Translations under genes and position numbers: made by a program
Assembly (NCBI RefSeq): GCF_007745175.1
Contig: NZ_CP036271.1
Coordinates: forward strand, 6,349,439 to 6,413,438
Length of the DNA stretch: 64,000 nucleotides
Source of the DNA: Caulifigura coniformis
GTDB lineage: Bacteria; Planctomycetota; Planctomycetia; Planctomycetales; Planctomycetaceae
Reading direction: 5' to 3'
The notes under the pieces: model-generated
What the model saw: only the letters and a program-made list of their open reading frames with translations
Databases searched by the model: none
What the model was told of the DNA's origin: nothing
Shown: positions 62,354-64,000 of the stretch, piece by piece
Layout of the letters: each line of letters opens with the position of its first letter
How positions within the stretch are numbered: the stretch's first letter is position 1

Positions 62354-62630
62354 GGAGCGCCTCCCGCGGGCAGGAGTTCGTGGAGGGCGCCTGCCAGCAT
62401 GCCGGGTTGTCTCGGTGGGCCGCGGCATCGCCGTGGCGTCATCGGGGTCGACCCCAGCCTATACGTCGAATGGCATATTCAAAAGGCTCCCGGGTGGCCT
62501 GGTTCGGGATTTCCGCGATCTCTTTTAGGATGCTGGCGCAATCTCGAAGGTCGCGGCGGAGCTACTCGGCACGCCACATGAGCCCTATGCCGACGGCGAA
62601 GAGGGGGCCGCTGATCCAGGAGTTTTCAGT

Positions 62631-62927
62631 TCAGCGAGGGGCCAGCAAGGCCGTTTGCAATTCCAGATCAGCACCCGGTGGGTGCGCCTGGTGCGGCGCA
62701 ATGGTCGCGTTGCAGCCAGGGCATTCGAGGAACCCTCGTTCCCGCCGTTGAAGATGGTCGCCGCAGAGCATGCAGTACGTCGGCGTCGTCCAGGAGTCGC
62801 CATCGGCCCAGAACAGCGGCGTGAATCCCTGCTTCCCCTGGTGACGCACCCCGGCGGCCGCGCAGACCAGCACGGCCGCGATGATGCCGACCCACACACG
62901 ACGACCCTGCCCACCGCCAACGCCCAT
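62631..62927 (-). CDS. Small membrane protein with zinc ribbon
   Basis: A 98-residue protein from ATG 62927, with AAGGGG upstream. One membrane segment (VWVGIIAAVLVCAAAGV) is followed by YCMLCGDHLQRRERGFLECPGC, a Cys4 zinc-ribbon pattern. No family recognised. A longer frame to 63023 lacks a ribosome site. Confidence 0.6.
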   Translation of the reverse strand: MGVGGGQGRRVWVGIIAAVLVCAAAGVRHQGKQGFTPLFWADGDSWTTPTYCMLCGDHLQRRERGFLECPGCNATIAPHQAHPPGADLELQTALLAPR

Positions 62928-63111
62928 GGCTGCGCCCCTTGATTCGTGGACCAAATCAACGTGGCTCAAGCGTAGCCCGTCCGCGACAATCGCGAAACAG
63001 GAAAACCGGAACTCGGCGATCACCTCGGGCAGATCAGGCCGGAACGAATGGGCCGAGGCCGGGCCGGCCAGTTCCGGCGGGGGGACTTGTCAGGTCGCTC
63101 ACGATGCGGGG

Positions 63112-64000
63112 TCACGGATTCCCCGGCAGCGGAGCCTGCTCTCCCCCCATGAGGTATCCGACGAGGTCGCGCACTTCGGTTTCCGTCAGGTTCTGCAGGA
63201 GTCCATCCGGCATCAGGGAGACGTTGGAGGTCTTCATCTCCTCGATCTCTTTGCGATCAATCGTCGTGAGTTCCTGGGCGGAGAGAAGCGTGATCGTCTG
63301 GTCGTTCTGCTCGCTGATCACTCCATTGAGAACGCGACCGCTTTCGAGGACGACGACCACCGACCGAAAGTTGGCGCCCACGGTCGCGCTGGGGTCGACC
63401 ATGTTGTCGATGAGGTAGTCGAGGTTCCTGCGGTTCGATCCGGTGAGATCGGGGCCGACGAGACGCCCGGCCCCGAACAGGACGTGACAGTTCGCGCACG
63501 TCTTCTGGAAGAGAACCCGCCCGTGAGACCGGTCGGCTTTCTCAACGGCGGCAGGAGTCAGCCGGGATTTGTAGGCCTCGATGCGGGCCTTTTTCTCGGC
63601 CGGAGGGGTGCGGATGTCTCCCCAGACTTCCGTCAGGTCGCGATTCAGCGACTCGACGTCGAACGATGCGATCTGCCGCGCGTGAATCGCGGTGATCTCG
63701 GACGACGCGATGCGCCCGTCGCGAACGGCCTGAAGCAGCTCGCGCGCAAAGGCCGGTCGGCAGGCGAGCGTCTGAATCATTTCGGCCCGGGCCGCAGGTT
63801 CGAACGATTTCGACGCTTCCAGAATCTGCTGCGGGATCTCGGCCGCGCTGTAGTGCGCCAGTCCGCGAAGGGCTTCAACGACCATGGCCTGGTCGCGCAG
63901 CAGTGGAATCAGCGTGGCGGCGTAGTCTGCGGGCGGGTTGAGGAGCAGGCTGCGGAGCGCCTGGTTGCGTTCCGCTGCTGGAAGCCGTCCGTTCGTGACG
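63112..64000 (-). CDS. HEAT-repeat / cytochrome c protein (partial, C-terminal part)
   Basis: The frame is open from the right window edge through codons encoding RLPAAERNQALRSLLLN and ends at 63112, so only the last ~296 residues are present. Alpha-helical HEAT-like repeats (NPPADYAATLIPLLRDQAM, VVEALRGLAHYSA) lead to a class I cytochrome c domain with CANCH and a later methionine region (SLMPDGLLQNLTETEVRDLVGYL). This is the C-terminus typical of planctomycete membrane-bound-dehydrogenase-like proteins (PVC-type heme-binding CxxCH). The catalytic beta-propeller part lies beyond the edge. Confidence 0.85.
   Translation of the reverse strand, partial: VTNGRLPAAERNQALRSLLLNPPADYAATLIPLLRDQAMVVEALRGLAHYSAAEIPQQILEASKSFEPAARAEMIQTLACRPAFARELLQAVRDGRIASSEITAIHARQIASFDVESLNRDLTEVWGDIRTPPAEKKARIEAYKSRLTPAAVEKADRSHGRVLFQKTCANCHVLFGAGRLVGPDLTGSNRRNLDYLIDNMVDPSATVGANFRSVVVVLESGRVLNGVISEQNDQTITLLSAQELTTIDRKEIEEMKTSNVSLMPDGLLQNLTETEVRDLVGYLMGGEQAPLPGNP

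Overview
This window has the hallmarks of a high-GC planctomycete chromosome. Diagnostic families include a planctomycete-type cytochrome c/DUF1549/DUF1553 protein overlapping a DUF1501 partner, a DUF1559 pseudopilin-like protein, PPC-domain and HEAT/cytochrome secreted proteins, a Gfo/Idh/MocA protein with a twin-arginine-like leader, and small lipoproteins. Genus cannot be decided from the sequence alone.

Layout. 1-5.3 kb: leftward genes for a ModB-like permease (cut by the window edge), a DUF6580-like membrane protein, a PPC-domain secreted protein and a HemN/HemW-like radical SAM enzyme. 5.5-8.9 kb: a membrane-anchored vWA protein, an isolated nuoH and a DUF695/RraB protein, closed by a bidirectional terminator. 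8.9-26.7 kb: a sigma-70 factor, the PSCyt1/DUF1501 pair, an esterase, a pseudopilin, a lipoprotein, a repeat-rich secreted protein with a SnoaL-like partner, a solitary CpaF-like ATPase, an oxidoreductase, a sialidase-like protein and an M24 peptidase. 26.8-34.4 kb: an aldehyde dehydrogenase, then an exopolysaccharide-type block (Wza-like export lipoprotein, Cys-rich lipoprotein, GT-C-like membrane protein, GT2 glycosyltransferase). 34.6-41 kb: an RsbW/RsbV-like partner-switching pair, a redoxin, a tetraheme protein with a 5'-nucleotidase-like N-terminal region, a lipoprotein and an SPFH-GYF protein.

41.1-53.2 kb is accessory DNA and the most interesting part. Two inverted copies of one IS4-family element (the second truncated at its inner end) bound about 12.1 kb, and the outer ends are flanked by the same 9-bp sequence GGTGCCATG. 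This looks like a composite transposon. Its cargo is defence- and mobility-related: a membrane Ser/Thr kinase that lost its N-terminus at the IS end, an IS630-family element beside a broken ORF, a three-gene operon with ATGA overlaps encoding a DNA-methyltransferase-like protein behind a leader hairpin that can mask its ribosome binding site, a ParDE module, a VapBC-like module, an IS3-family element with a canonical frameshift site, and the C-terminal remnant of an AIPR abortive-infection protein.

53.2-64 kb returns to chromosomal genes: an HNH endonuclease, a small hypothetical protein, the RNase P RNA gene (minus strand, enlarged P12 region, flanked by copies of a short dispersed repeat), glgB, an alginate-export-like porin, a DUF58 protein, a GT-C-like membrane protein, a small zinc-ribbon protein and the C-terminal part of a HEAT/cytochrome c protein running off the right edge. 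Most long arginine- or proline-rich reading frames opposite these genes are shadows of GC-rich codons and are not annotated.
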